Part shown: in pieces, positions 53,474-61,511 of the stretch
Numbering within the stretch: position 1 is the first letter of the stretch
Layout of the letters: each line of letters starts with the position of its first letter
NCBI RefSeq assembly: GCF_009760925.1
Contig: NZ_VRLV01000013.1
Location: forward strand, 186,001-250,000
From: Nonomuraea typhae
GTDB lineage: Bacteria; Actinomycetota; Actinomycetes; Streptosporangiales; Streptosporangiaceae
Length of the DNA stretch: 64,000 bases
Direction: 5' to 3'
Notes under the pieces: model-generated
Seen by the model: only the letters and a program-made list of their open reading frames with translations
Told to the model about the DNA's origin: nothing
Database searches by the model: none
Position numbers and translations under genes: made by a program

Positions 53474-54646
53474 GTGGACCTCGACGCCTTCCTCGACCTC
53501 CTGACCCCGCGCGGCCGAAAGGCGCTGGACGAGGCCGTCGAGTTGACCGGGGCCGATCCGGTCAAAGCCGCCACCCAGCTCAGGAAGACCTACGACAGCG
53601 CCCTCACCTCGGCCGCCCTCACCCAGGCCGGGCTCAGGGAGCGGGCGGTGGCGAAGTTCGGGGACGACGCCCGCGTCATGTACTTCACCCCGCACGGCCT
53701 GGAGCAGTCCACCCGCGCCGAGGTGGCGGCGCATCGGGCGGCGCGGCTGACCGAGGCGGCCGGGGGGCCGGTCCGGGTGGTGGACGCCTGCTGCGGGATC
53801 GGCGGGGACGCCCTCGCGCTCGCGCGTGCCGGGCACACCGTGGACGCGGTCGAACTGGATCCGCTCACCGCGGCGGTGGCGCGGGCCAACGCCGACGCCC
53901 TGGGGCTCGGGGAGCGGATCTCCGTGCGGGTGGGGGACGCCGGTGGCGTGGCGCCCGAGGATTACGGGGCGCTGTTCGCCGATCCCGCCCGCCGTACCTC
54001 CAAGGGGCGCACGTTCGATCCGCAGGCGTACTCGCCGCCCTGGCCGGTGGTCATGGATCTCGTGGGGCGGGCGCGGCGGTCGTGTCTCAAGGTGGCGCCG
54101 GGGATCCCGTATGAGTACATCCCGGAGGCGGCCGAGGCCGAGTGGGTGTCGTTCAAGGGCGAGGTCAAGGAGGCGGCGCTCTGGACGCCCGGGCGGGCCG
54201 GGCGGCGGGCGACGATCCTGCCCGGTGGGCACACGCTCACCTCCACGGGGGTACGGCCGGCGGTCGGGGAGCTCGGGCGGTACGTGTACGAACCCGACGG
54301 GGCGGCGATCAGGGCGCATCTCGTGGGCGAGGTGGCCGAGATGGTGGGCGGGCGGCTGCTCGACCCGATGATCGCGTACATCGCCGGGGACGCGGCCGTG
54401 GCGACGCCGTGGGCGGCGCGGTACGAGGTGGAGGAGGCGCTGCCGTTCTCGCTGAAGCGGCTCCGGGCGGCGCTCCGGGAACGCGAAATAGGAAATGTCA
54501 CCATCAAGAAGCGTGGCTCTGCCGTGGACATCGAGCGATTGCGGCGAGACCTGAGACTTTCCGGCGACAAATCCGGAGTAATCATCCTCACGCGGATTAT
54601 GAACCATCCTTTCGTTCTCATCTGCCTGGGGCTCCCACCTGCATAA
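53474..54646 (+). CDS. SAM-dependent methyltransferase with THUMP-like domain
   Basis: A 390-residue protein from GTG 53474. The methyltransferase core contains VRVVDACCGIGGDALALA (motif I, about residues 99-116), VDAVELDPLTAAVARANADA (motif II) and ALFADPARRTSKGR, where DPAR takes the place of the catalytic loop. The last ~90 residues (ALPFSLKRLRAALREREIGN, VTIKKRGSAVDIERLRRDLR) fit the THUMP-like domain found at the C-terminus of these actinobacterial proteins. A nucleic acid, probably RNA, is the expected substrate, but it is untested. No partner gene is evident. Confidence 0.88.
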   Translation: MDLDAFLDLLTPRGRKALDEAVELTGADPVKAATQLRKTYDSALTSAALTQAGLRERAVAKFGDDARVMYFTPHGLEQSTRAEVAAHRAARLTEAAGGPVRVVDACCGIGGDALALARAGHTVDAVELDPLTAAVARANADALGLGERISVRVGDAGGVAPEDYGALFADPARRTSKGRTFDPQAYSPPWPVVMDLVGRARRSCLKVAPGIPYEYIPEAAEAEWVSFKGEVKEAALWTPGRAGRRATILPGGHTLTSTGVRPAVGELGRYVYEPDGAAIRAHLVGEVAEMVGGRLLDPMIAYIAGDAAVATPWAARYEVEEALPFSLKRLRAALREREIGNVTIKKRGSAVDIERLRRDLRLSGDKSGVIILTRIMNHPFVLICLGLPPA

Positions 54647-54819
54647 ATGACAAAACAGGATCTTTTTCAGTCAGCCCGACGGATCTTGGTCCAAAGGCTA
54701 AGGTAGACGCGCGGGAGTTCTCCCCTCTACAGCGGATTACCGCGTTCTCCTTCAGTCATTGCAAACCGGACCAATCCCACCGCTGCGCGGCACTCCGTCG
54801 GCGAGTGAAGGAGTTTTCG

Positions 54820-56568
54820 GTGGATCATTCCAACCACACCACCCTCCTCCAGGCAGGCGGCCAGACCGCCATCTCCGACAGAATGCGGGAGCTGCTCGCG
54901 CGCGCCGCCCAGGATCACGTCTATGAGCAGCGCACCCAGGGCGCGGTCCTCGACGAGATCCGCCAGCGCCTCGAAGGCATGGAGTGGCTGCTGCGCGAGG
55001 TGCGGGAGCGCGAGCTCGGCGGCCTCAGCGGCACCCTCGAGACCGTCAACGGCCGCCTCGACGACATCGCGGCCAAGCCGCCGATCTGGGCCGAGGGCCT
55101 GGCCCAGCACGTCGAGGCCGTCCGCGACCACGTCGACGCCGTCGGCGCGCAGGTCGGCGGCGTGGACGCCCGCGTCGAGAACGTTCACCAGCGGGTCAGC
55201 CCGGTGATCGAGCTGCCGAGCCTCTGGGCCGACATCGGCACCGTCGGCGAGAGCGTCGACGAGGCGCTCAAGCGCCTGCAGAGCCTGCTCGACGGCGCCG
55301 AAGGCATGACCAAGCGGCTGGGCGACTTCGCCGGCAAGATCGGCCAGCTCAACTCCAGCATGGAGGCGGCCGCCAACCGCTTCACCAGGCTCGACAAGTC
55401 CATGGCCGAGCTCACCGCGCGCACCGACCGCGTCGAGAGCGGCGTGGTCGAGCTGGCCGACACCCTCGCCTCCACCGCCGACACCCTCACCGAGCACATC
55501 GGCGCCGCGACCGACACCCTCGGCGCCCGCCTCAGCACCGCCACCGACACCCTCAACGCCCGCCTCAGCACCGCGGCCGACACCCTCAACGCCCGCATCG
55601 GCGCCGCCACCGACGAGCTCAAGACCGCCGTCGGCCAGGTCGGAGACCGGGTCGAGGAGTCCGAGGAGCGCCTGACCGGCCGCATGGACGGCCTCGACAG
55701 CCGCGTCGACCGGGTGGACGGCCGCCTCATCGCCGTCGACGGCAGGCTCAGCAGCGTGGACGGCCGCATCGAGACCGCCGACGAATGCCTGGCCGACATC
55801 GACACCCGCCTCGACGGCGTCGACAGCAGGATGGGCAACCTCGACAGCCGCCTGGCCAGCCTCGACAAGCTCCTGGTCGCCGTCGACACCCGCCTCGGCG
55901 GCCTCGACAAGCAGATGGGCGGCGTCAACAACCGGCTGGGCGGCGTGGACACCCGCCTGGGCGGGGTGGACAGCCGCCTGGGCGGCGTCGACAAACACCT
56001 CACCGACCAGGACACCCTGCTCGACACCCGCTTCGACGCCCTTGACGGCCGGGTGGACAGCCACTTCACCGTCCTCGACGAGCGCGTGGCCGCCGCCGAC
56101 CAGCACCTGTCGGAGAGCGCCAACCGCAACGAAGGCCGCTTCAACAAGCTCGACAACAGCCTCGAATCCCTGGACGAGCGCCTGGGCGAGGTCGAAGAGC
56201 ACGTGACCGGGCGCTTCGACGGCATCGACGCCAAGCTCGCCAAGGGCGCCGAACACCTGGAGAGCGTGGACGACCACGTCGAAGCGGTCAACCAGCGCGT
56301 CGGCCAGCTCCCCGCGACCCTGGCCGTCTCCGACCGCGTGGGCGAACTGCTCGACTCCCAGACCACCGAACACGTCAAGCGCCTGGACTCCATCGACGAA
56401 CGCCTGGCCGCCGCCTCGGCCGAACTCGCCGCCACCGTCGAGGCCCGCCCCGACCGCGACGAACTCAACCAGTCGATCACCGACGTCACCAAGCGCCTCG
56501 GCGCCCTGGAAGAAACCATGCTCGCCCTGGCCGAAGCCCTCCTGCGCCCCACCCGGGCCAAGGACTGA
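54820..56568 (+). CDS. Long coiled-coil protein built from hendecad and heptad repeats
   Basis: A 582-residue protein from GTG 54820, chosen because AAGGAG lies at 54808-54813; an in-frame GTG at 54805 has none. No signal peptide or membrane helix is visible. After a helical head (ISDRMRELLARAAQDHVYEQ), residues ~228-262 carry 11-residue repeats of the type ATDTLNARLST, four in a row. Residues ~285-400 then carry at least 15 heptads of the type VDxRLxx (VDTRLGG, VDSRLGG, LDSRLAS). The tail continues as helix to LALAEALLRPTRAKD. Hydrophobic a/d positions and alternating D/R predict a rod of several tens of nanometres. I recognise no family; scaffold or apolipoprotein-like naming would be arbitrary. 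Confidence 0.85.
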   Translation: MDHSNHTTLLQAGGQTAISDRMRELLARAAQDHVYEQRTQGAVLDEIRQRLEGMEWLLREVRERELGGLSGTLETVNGRLDDIAAKPPIWAEGLAQHVEAVRDHVDAVGAQVGGVDARVENVHQRVSPVIELPSLWADIGTVGESVDEALKRLQSLLDGAEGMTKRLGDFAGKIGQLNSSMEAAANRFTRLDKSMAELTARTDRVESGVVELADTLASTADTLTEHIGAATDTLGARLSTATDTLNARLSTAADTLNARIGAATDELKTAVGQVGDRVEESEERLTGRMDGLDSRVDRVDGRLIAVDGRLSSVDGRIETADECLADIDTRLDGVDSRMGNLDSRLASLDKLLVAVDTRLGGLDKQMGGVNNRLGGVDTRLGGVDSRLGGVDKHLTDQDTLLDTRFDALDGRVDSHFTVLDERVAAADQHLSESANRNEGRFNKLDNSLESLDERLGEVEEHVTGRFDGIDAKLAKGAEHLESVDDHVEAVNQRVGQLPATLAVSDRVGELLDSQTTEHVKRLDSIDERLAAASAELAATVEARPDRDELNQSITDVTKRLGALEETMLALAEALLRPTRAKD

Positions 56569-56579
56569 CCCCATTTCCC

Positions 56580-56704
56580 GGTACGGCGGGGCCGGCCCCG
56601 CCGTACCCCACACCGGCAGGGCCGCTCTGGTGTCCACGCCACACACCACTCCGGTACGGCCCCGCCGCACCTTCCTGGCCACTCGGGTACGGCCCCGCCG
56701 TACC
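56580..56704. repeat. Three GGTACGGC palindromes in a gene-free interval
   Basis: 56580-56607 is a perfect 28-bp palindrome (GGTACGGCGGGGCC and its complement). 56653-56671 and 56686-56704 are GGTACGGC-CCC-GCCGTACC type hairpins, the former with one change. They occupy the 300-bp gap between the coiled-coil gene and the small membrane protein gene. The first lies 12 bp after the coiled-coil stop and may serve as its terminator. Confidence 0.85.
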
Positions 56705-56801
56705 CCCATAAGCCGCTCCCGCACGCCCCGAAGTCCTCTCCCAACCCCCTGGCCCGCGCTGCCCGCCGTGCTGCGCGGCGCCGGAGGGGTTGGCTGGAGG
56801 T

Positions 56802-56812
56802 GATGTCACATC
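56802..56812. promoter_or_regulatory. Palindrome GATGTCACATC upstream of the small membrane protein
   Basis: GATGT-C-ACATC is a perfect 5+1+5 palindrome 59 bp upstream of the ATG at 56871. It resembles sites of dimeric regulators, but no regulator gene adjoins it. Confidence 0.35.
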
Positions 56813-56870
56813 GCCCCTGTCCCGGTCCGTCTGTGGCGTGACAGCGGACTTCAGGGAAAGGGACGGAACG

Positions 56871-57422
56871 ATGCGGGATCTGTTCATCAAGATCGCACTC
56901 GTGATCTCGGCGGCCACCATGCTCGTCACCGGCGTGTGGATGCGCATCGACCCGGCCGGTTTCGCCGAGTGGGCGAAGTGGCCGTTGCATGTGCATTTCC
57001 TGCACGATGCCGGGGTCTTCCAGATGGGCATCGCGCTGATGATGCTGAGCGCCCTGTGGTGGCGGGACGTGATCACCGTGGTGCTGGTCGGGTTCGTATT
57101 CGCCAACACCTTTCACGCGGTGAACCACCTGATCGACCACGCGACCCTGGGCGGCGGCCGCGGCTCGGACTGGTGGGCTCTGGGGGTGTTCTCGCTGCTG
57201 GCGGGTGCCGCGCTGGTCGCGCGGGTCCGGGTGCTCCGTTCCCGGGCGAAGGCCGTGGTGCCCCCTGACCGGCGGATCCGGTCAGAAGGCCAGTGCCGCG
57301 GTGGGGGCGAGGCGGGCGGCTCGGATGGCGGGGTAGATGCCGGCCGTGCCGCCGACCAGCAGCGTGGCGGCGAAGGCGCCGCCGAGTACCCAGGCGGGCA
57401 CCGTGGGCGGCCAGCCCTGTGA
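56871..57422 (+). CDS. Small membrane protein with about four helices
   Basis: A 183-residue protein from ATG 56871, with GGGAAAGGGACGG upstream. The first ~125 residues contain four hydrophobic helices (IKIALVISAATMLVTGVWM, FQMGIALMMLSALWW, ITVVLVGFVFANTFHAV, WALGVFSLLAGAALVARV) and an HLIDH motif, similar to unnamed actinobacterial DoxX-like or YkgB-like membrane proteins. The last ~55 residues are Gly/Arg/Ala-rich without structure and are encoded opposite the end of the convergent ABC permease gene (141-nt overlap), so the natural stop was probably lost or the extension is not important. The function is unknown. Confidence 0.7.
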   Translation: MRDLFIKIALVISAATMLVTGVWMRIDPAGFAEWAKWPLHVHFLHDAGVFQMGIALMMLSALWWRDVITVVLVGFVFANTFHAVNHLIDHATLGGGRGSDWWALGVFSLLAGAALVARVRVLRSRAKAVVPPDRRIRSEGQCRGGGEAGGSDGGVDAGRAADQQRGGEGAAEYPGGHRGRPAL

Positions 57423-58469
57423 CAGGGCGTACCCGGTGGTGACCAGCGCGCCTAGGAGAAGCCCGGCGAACCCGCCCAGCGCCGACAGCAACAGCGACTC
57501 GGCGAGGAACTGGATGCGGATCTGTCCCCGGGTGGCGCCGAGCGCCCGGCGCAGGCCGATCTCCTTCCGGCGTTCCAGCACAGAGATGATCATCGTGTTG
57601 GCCACCCCGACGCCGCCCACGAGCAGGGCCACGGCGCCGAGTCCCAGCAGCAGGTTGGTGAAGGTGCCCGCGGCGGCCGCGCGTGCGGCCAGCGCGTCCG
57701 AGGGGCGCGAGACCGCGACCTCGTGTGGCCGCTCCGGGCTGACGGTGCGGGCGAGCAACCCGCGCACCCGCTCGACCGACTCCTCCGTGGACCGCTCGTA
57801 CACCGTGGTGGGGTGGCCGTCGAAGTCCAGGCGTTCCCTGGCTGCGGATACGCCGACCAGCGCGGCCCGGTCGATCTCGGGGGCGAGCGGGAGCGGGGCG
57901 AGGATGCCGGTCACGGTGAACCACCGCTCCCCCGCCCACACCATCACTCCGGTACGGCTGACGCCGAGCCGCTGGGCGGCCACCGCCCCGAGCACGACGG
58001 CCGGCTGGGCGGACAGCGCCCGGTCGAGCCAGCGGCCGGTGTCCACGCGGCCGTCGAGGGTGGCGAGCAGGTTCAGGTCGGTGGCCTGGACGGTGAGGCC
58101 GCCGGTGTCCTCCTTGGGGATGCGGTCGGTCCTGCGGACGGTGGCCCGGGTGTCGCCGGTGGCGGCTGCGGCGGTGACGCCGTCGATGCGCCCGACCATC
58201 AGGGCGGCGTCCGGGTGGAGTTTCACCGGTCCGCCCATGAGCGCCTTGCCGGGTTCGACGCGCAGCAGGTTGGTGCCGAGGCGGTCGAGCTGGCGCAGGA
58301 GTTGTTCCTGGCCGGAGGCGGAGATGCCGATCACGGCGATCATGGTGGCGATGCCGATGGCGATGCCCAGCGCGGACATCACCACCCGCGAACCCCTGGC
58401 CCGCAGCCCGGCCGCGCCGACCCGGGCCAGGTCACGCGGACCCAGACGCGCGGGGGTGAGCGCGGTCAT
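57282..58469 (-). CDS. ABC transporter permease (MacB/FtsX type)
   Basis: A 395-residue membrane protein with the MacB layout: a first helix (MSALGIAIGIATMIAVIGIS, ~31-50), a large outside domain (~55-265), then three helices near the C-terminus (LLLGLGAVALLVGGVGVANT, LLSALGGFAGLLLGALVTTG, LGGAFAATLLVGGTAGIYPA). ERRKEIGLRRALGATRGQIR is the family coupling helix. Its start overlaps the ATPase stop by 4 nt. It is the last gene of a four-gene efflux operon and works with the ATPase and the adaptor to export a peptide, antibiotic or lipoprotein-like compound (inference from family). Confidence 0.93.
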   Translation of the reverse strand: MTALTPARLGPRDLARVGAAGLRARGSRVVMSALGIAIGIATMIAVIGISASGQEQLLRQLDRLGTNLLRVEPGKALMGGPVKLHPDAALMVGRIDGVTAAAATGDTRATVRRTDRIPKEDTGGLTVQATDLNLLATLDGRVDTGRWLDRALSAQPAVVLGAVAAQRLGVSRTGVMVWAGERWFTVTGILAPLPLAPEIDRAALVGVSAARERLDFDGHPTTVYERSTEESVERVRGLLARTVSPERPHEVAVSRPSDALAARAAAAGTFTNLLLGLGAVALLVGGVGVANTMIISVLERRKEIGLRRALGATRGQIRIQFLAESLLLSALGGFAGLLLGALVTTGYALSQGWPPTVPAWVLGGAFAATLLVGGTAGIYPAIRAARLAPTAALAF

Positions 58470-59269
58470 CGGGCCTCCCGGGATGCGATCCGGAAATCGG
58501 CCATCGAACCGCCCAGGCCCCGGCCGCCCAAGGCCGGGCTGTCCGGGATCGGATCATCCTCACCCCGACCATCCTCACCCCGACCATCCCGGCCCAGACC
58601 ATCCCGGCCCGGACCATCCTGGATGCGGCCGTCCTGGATGCGGATGCGGCGGGGGCACCACTCGGCGATGTCCATGTCGTGCGTGATCATGACGATGGTG
58701 GTTCCCGAGCCGTGGAACTCGCGCAGAAGGTCGAGGACCTGGCGCCCCGCGGCGCTGTCGAGGTTGCCGGTCGGCTCGTCGGCCAGGAGCAGGGGCGGGT
58801 CGCCGACCACGGCGCGGGCGATGGCGGCCCGCTGTTGTTCGCCGCCGGACAACTGGCTGGGCCGGTGGCCGAGGCGGTGGGCCAGGCCGACGCGTTCCAG
58901 GGCGGCGCGGGCGCGTTCGCGGCGTTCGGTGGCCGGGCGGCCGGCGTAGAGGAGGCCGTCGGCCACGCTGTCGAGGATCGGCACGCCGACCGCCAGGTGG
59001 AACTGCTGGAAGACGAAGCCCAGGTGGCGGGCGCGCAGGGCGGAGAGCCGCCGGTCGGTCAGGGTGCTGACGTCGTGTCCGGCGATGCGGACGACGCCCG
59101 AGGTGGGGCGGTCCAGGGTGCCGAGGAGGTTGAGGAGGGTTGACTTGCCCGAGCCCGACGGGCCGATGACGGCCACGAGCTCGCCCTCGGCGACGGTCAG
59201 GCTGACGCCGCGCAGGGCTTCGACGGTGTCGTTGTGGCGCTTGGTGACGTTCTCCACCTCGATGATCAT
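58466..59269 (-). CDS. ABC transporter ATPase (MacB/LolD type) with repeat tail
   Basis: A 267-residue ATPase. Walker A is GPSGSGKSTLLNLLG, the signature is LSGGEQQRAAIARA, Walker B LLLADEPTGNLD, and the H-loop VMITHDMD. Standard LolD-type ATPases end near residue 225. Here ~40 extra residues follow, built on a 5-residue DGRGE/DGLGR repeat that corresponds to five 15-bp units at 58555-58629. The gene overlaps its neighbours by 4 nt on both sides. It energises export through the permease at 57282. Confidence 0.95.
   Translation of the reverse strand: MIIEVENVTKRHNDTVEALRGVSLTVAEGELVAVIGPSGSGKSTLLNLLGTLDRPTSGVVRIAGHDVSTLTDRRLSALRARHLGFVFQQFHLAVGVPILDSVADGLLYAGRPATERRERARAALERVGLAHRLGHRPSQLSGGEQQRAAIARAVVGDPPLLLADEPTGNLDSAAGRQVLDLLREFHGSGTTIVMITHDMDIAEWCPRRIRIQDGRIQDGPGRDGLGRDGRGEDGRGEDDPIPDSPALGGRGLGGSMADFRIASREAR
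58555..58629 (-). repeat. 15-bp tandem repeat in the ATPase 3' end
   Basis: Five consecutive 15-bp units starting CATCC (58555-58569, two identical, then three diverged to 58629) encode a five-residue charged/Gly repeat. The period keeps the frame. Confidence 0.8.
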
Positions 59270-60285
59270 TTGACCGGCACCCCGGCCTTCATGCCCGCGG
59301 CCAGGCCGGGGCCGCTGATCTCGACGCGGCCGCCGCCGTACACCCCGGTGGTGACCGGGACGGTGCGTCCGCCGATCTCCAGGCCGTAACCCCCGCCGGG
59401 GGTGGCCAGCAGCGCCTCCACGGGGACGCTGAGGACGTCGCGGCGGGTGACGCTCTCCAGGGTGACGGTGACCGGCGTCTGGTCGAGGAGCCTGACCTTG
59501 GCTCCGGCGAGGCGGACGCCGACGTCCACGGTGGTGACGCCCTCGCGGGTCCTGGCGGTGGCGCCCACGGAGACGACGGTTCCGCGGGCGGTGGCGCCGC
59601 CGGGCAGTTCCACCTCGACCTTGGCTCCCCTTCGGGCGAGGGCCTGGTCGGCGACGTCCAGGTTGAGGTGGACGCGACGGCCGGTGCGGGTGACGGTGAG
59701 CACGGGGGCGCCGTGGGCGACGCTGTCGCCGGGCGCCACCGCGGCCTTGGCGATTCTGACCTCGGCGGGCAGGAAGACGGCCTGGGCCGCGTCGACGCTT
59801 CCGGTTCCGGGCAGGCCCGCGTGTTTCTGCCAGGCCCGTACGGCCAGCGTCGTAGCCCAGGTGAAGTGGTCATCCACGGTGACGTCCTCGGCGTGCCCGA
59901 GCGCCTTGAGCGCGGTCTCGAGCTGGCGGACGTCGGGGCCGTCCTTGACCCCTTGGCCGAGGGGCCGGTAGAGGGGCAGCCTGCCGTACAGGAGCACGAC
60001 GGGCTTGCGGTCGACGCGGTAGAGCGCCTGACCCTGGCGGACGACGGCGCCGGGGGCGGGCAGGGCGGTGACGGTGCCGGCGGCGCGGGCGCGGACGGTC
60101 CGCCCACCGGGAAGGCCGTCGAAACCGGCGAAAACGACCTTGCCGGAGAGTGAAAGGGTGTCGGTGAGATCGCCGCGGACGATGTCGGCGGTGGCCCGGG
60201 GCGGCGGGGTGGCGGCGGCTTCCGGGCGGCCGCAGCCGCTCACGCAGAGGGCGGCGGCCAGCAGGCAGGTGAGTGTGCGCTTCAT
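59266..60285 (-). CDS. Efflux adaptor lipoprotein with peptidoglycan-binding domain
   Basis: A 339-residue lipoprotein: MKRTLTCLLAAALCVSGCGR with lipobox VSGC (Cys18). A barrel-sandwich/lipoyl half (RGDLTDTLSLSGKVVFAG, AAGTVTALPAPGAVVRQGQA) is followed by a peptidoglycan_binding_1-type insert (VRQLETALKALGHAEDVTVD, ATTLAVRAWQKHAGLPGTGS) and HlyD-like beta barrel (RVHLNLDVADQALARRGAKV). Adaptors of this kind, with a wall-binding module, serve MacB-type exporters in Gram-positive bacteria. It overlaps the small lipoprotein gene and the ATPase gene by 4 nt each. Confidence 0.9.
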   Translation of the reverse strand: MKRTLTCLLAAALCVSGCGRPEAAATPPPRATADIVRGDLTDTLSLSGKVVFAGFDGLPGGRTVRARAAGTVTALPAPGAVVRQGQALYRVDRKPVVLLYGRLPLYRPLGQGVKDGPDVRQLETALKALGHAEDVTVDDHFTWATTLAVRAWQKHAGLPGTGSVDAAQAVFLPAEVRIAKAAVAPGDSVAHGAPVLTVTRTGRRVHLNLDVADQALARRGAKVEVELPGGATARGTVVSVGATARTREGVTTVDVGVRLAGAKVRLLDQTPVTVTLESVTRRDVLSVPVEALLATPGGGYGLEIGGRTVPVTTGVYGGGRVEISGPGLAAGMKAGVPVK

Positions 60286-60716
60286 CGCGGCAGGTGCGTG
60301 ACGCACGCGTTCTGCGCCTTCTCGAAGGCGGCCCGGTCGGTGTCGTTGACCTTGACCTGGTACTGGCCGGTCTTGGGGTCGGGGTCGGCGACCTGCATGC
60401 CGCGTTCGCGCATGCATCGGGCGAACTTGGTGACGGCGTCGACGTAGGCCGCGTCGATCTTCTTGGCCTGGCCGCCGGCTTCGCGCCACTTGGCGCAGGC
60501 GTCCTGGGCCTTGTTGAAGGCGGCGGGGTCCTTGACGGCGTAGCCCGCCTCGCCGATGGCGTCGGGGAAGTCGCCGATGCCGTTGTCGCGCATGCACCGG
60601 GCGAACTTCACCTCGGCGTCCGCGGCGGCCAGCGTGGGCGGGGCGGCGGCCCCGGTCTGGGACGAGCACGCGGTGACGGCGATGCCCAGCAGGAGCAGGG
60701 CGGCGAGTCGTTTCAC
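60282..60716 (-). CDS. Small CMR-type lipoprotein, first gene of the efflux operon
   Basis: A 144-residue lipoprotein with signal LAALLLLGIAVTAC (lipobox TAC, Cys17). The mature part has two similar halves, each with KFARCMR (VKFARCMRDNGIGDFPD and TKFARCMRERGMQVADPD), and a second Cys per half (AQDACAKW, AQNACVTH), so two disulphides are likely. The duplicated CMR unit is related to the single unit in the protein at 39137. It is the promoter-proximal gene of the operon and is divergent from the response regulator. A role as substrate sensor or binder for the exporter is inferred from position only. Confidence 0.82.
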   Translation of the reverse strand: MKRLAALLLLGIAVTACSSQTGAAAPPTLAAADAEVKFARCMRDNGIGDFPDAIGEAGYAVKDPAAFNKAQDACAKWREAGGQAKKIDAAYVDAVTKFARCMRERGMQVADPDPKTGQYQVKVNDTDRAAFEKAQNACVTHLPR

Positions 60717-60776
60717 GGTTCCTCATTTCGGTCGGTTGTGGTCGCGAAATCGAGTTGACCGGAATCGCTTTAACAT

Positions 60777-60810
60777 GGCGGTTACGTGGTCCGGTTATGC
60801 CGGTGTTACG
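60777..60810. promoter_or_regulatory. GTTA repeats in the divergent promoter of system 2
   Basis: GTTAC, GTTAT and GTTAC occur at 60781, 60795 and 60806, within GGCGGTTACG and CGGTGTTACG contexts, 11-14 bp apart. They lie between the efflux operon and its response regulator and resemble the GGCGGTTACC repeats before the paralogous regulator at 39582. They are likely regulator sites. Confidence 0.5.
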
Positions 60811-60854
60811 AAGGTTCCTGCAGGTTGAGGCGGGTCAACCGGAGGAGGATTGCC

Positions 60855-61511
60855 TTGCGCGTACTGGTCGTCGAGGACGAGGAGATGCTCGCGGACTCGA
60901 TCGCCGAAGGGCTGCGTGCCGAGGCGCTCGCCGTGGACGTGGCCTACGACGGCGAGAGCGCGCTGGAGCGGCTCGGCGTCAATGCCTACGACGTGCTCGT
61001 GCTCGACCGGGACCTGCCCGGCGTCCACGGCGACGACGTCGCCAGGACCGTCGCCGGCTCCGGGGCGGAGGTGCGGGTGCTCATGCTGACCGCCGCCGCG
61101 GACGTGCCCTCGCGCGTCTCCGGGCTGAGCCTGGGCGCCGACGACTACCTGACCAAGCCGTTCGCCTTCGAGGAACTGCTGGCGCGCGTCCACGCTCTGG
61201 GCCGCCGGGCACAGCGCCCCTCGCCGCCGCTGCTGGAGCGTGCCGGGATCCGGCTGGATCCCGCGCGGCGGGAGGTCTTCCGCGACGGCCGCCACGTCGC
61301 GCTGGCCCGCAAGGAGTTCGCGCTGCTGGCCGAGCTGCTGAAGGCTGAGGGCGCCGTCGTCTCGGCCGAGGACCTGCTGGAGAGGGCCTGGGACGAGAAC
61401 GCCGACCCCTTCACCAACACCGTCCGCGTCACGCTGATGCGCCTGCGCCGCAAGCTGGGTGAGCCGCAGGTCATCGAGACCGTCCAGGGAACGGGGTACC
61501 GCATCCCATGA
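60855..61511 (+). CDS. OmpR-family response regulator (system 2), TTG start
   Basis: A 218-residue regulator. The start TTG 60855 is fixed by the perfect GGAGGAGGA at 60841-60849 and by the family beginning MRVLVVEDEE. Receiver marks are Asp51 in VLVLDRDLPG, MLTAAAD and YLTKPFAFEELLARV; the winged helix has ARKEFALLAELL and TVRVTLMRLRRKLG. It is a close paralog of the regulator at 39582. The stop overlaps the kinase ATG by 4 nt. The divergent efflux operon, with shared GTTAC repeats, is its probable target. Confidence 0.95.
   Translation: MRVLVVEDEEMLADSIAEGLRAEALAVDVAYDGESALERLGVNAYDVLVLDRDLPGVHGDDVARTVAGSGAEVRVLMLTAAADVPSRVSGLSLGADDYLTKPFAFEELLARVHALGRRAQRPSPPLLERAGIRLDPARREVFRDGRHVALARKEFALLAELLKAEGAVVSAEDLLERAWDENADPFTNTVRVTLMRLRRKLGEPQVIETVQGTGYRIP

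Noticed and set aside
54727..56724. 665-residue protein opposite the coiled-coil gene
   Set aside because: It is the complement of the repeat region with Val/Asp/Ala bias; the forward frame has the ribosome-binding site and helical periodicity.
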